This document shows positions 5,351-5,401 of a DNA stretch of 5,401 nucleotides, piece by piece (within the stretch, counting starts at the first letter, position 1; each line of letters begins with the position of its first letter). The stretch is from an uncultured Cloacibacillus sp. (GTDB taxonomy: Bacteria > Synergistota > Synergistia > Synergistales > Synergistaceae). Under the pieces are notes generated by a model. That model was not told the origin of the DNA. It searched no databases and saw only the letters and a program-made list of their open reading frames with translations. Location: positions 1 to 5,401 of the forward strand of contig UQVV01000141.1 of NCBI GenBank assembly GCA_900544635.1. Reading direction: 5' to 3'. The position numbers and the translations under genes are program-made.

Positions 5351-5401
5351 TGGTGGGCGATAGAAGAATTGAACTTCTGACCTCTTCCGTGTCAAGGAAG
5401 C
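5351..5401 (-). tRNA. tRNA-Val, anticodon GAC, 3' part only (cut by window edge)
   Basis: On the minus strand the visible part reads the anticodon arm CTTCC-TTGACAC-GGAAG (anticodon GAC), variable loop AGGTC, T arm AGAAG-TTCAATT-CTTCT, acceptor strand ATCGCCC, discriminator A and encoded CCA (5353-5351). It decodes GUC/GUU valine codons. The acceptor 5' strand and D arm lie beyond base 5401. It is convergent with brnQ. Confidence 0.95.

Overview
This is a GC-rich, gene-dense bacterial window. It has strong Shine-Dalgarno sites, sigma70-type promoters, tRNA genes with encoded CCA ends and compact intrinsic terminators. The gene mix is a split Zn/Cd efflux system, a TM1266-like small ACT-fold protein and a BrnQ-type branched-chain amino acid carrier. 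That would fit an anaerobic, amino-acid-using bacterium such as a member of Synergistota or a GC-rich clostridial relative. The taxonomic guess is inference only; no marker gene in the window settles it.

Layout, left to right. Bases 1-203 hold no gene I can defend, only the minus-strand terminator (133-181) of the metal operon. Bases 204-2349 (minus) are a two-gene operon: a 72-residue free-standing heavy-metal-associated (HMA) domain protein, then a 628-residue P1B-2 type ATPase that lacks its own N-terminal metal-binding domain. It is driven by a near-consensus promoter (2413-2441). Interleaved CAATC/GATTG half-sites (2382-2402) lie just after the predicted start of transcription, and a perfect 8-bp inverted repeat (2452-2475) lies just upstream. 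Both look like regulator-binding sites, but no regulator gene is present.

Bases 2442-2605 are non-coding spacer with a tandem 8-bp repeat and alternating purine-pyrimidine tracts. A tRNA-Leu(CAA) gene follows on the minus strand (2654-2739), with its own promoter and a very good terminator. Its promoter is back-to-back with a plus-strand extended -10 promoter serving an 86-residue, cysteine-rich TM1266-like protein (2885-3145), which ends at a textbook terminator (3158-3187).

A small cupin gene (3239-3628, minus) diverges from brnQ (3833-5191, plus). The brnQ leader contains a 16-bp perfect GC palindrome. After brnQ come a weaker hairpin, a short AT-rich interval, and a convergent tRNA-Val(GAC) gene (minus) that runs off the right edge, with its own terminator at 5298-5333.

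The HMA protein and ATPase probably work together to export Zn2+/Cd2+/Pb2+. BrnQ imports Leu/Ile/Val with a coupling cation. The other two proteins have recognisable folds but no assignable specific role. I see no convincing evidence of a wholly new multi-gene system. The most interesting points are the split metal pump with its unassigned operator elements, the six-cysteine TM1266-like protein, and the structured brnQ leader.
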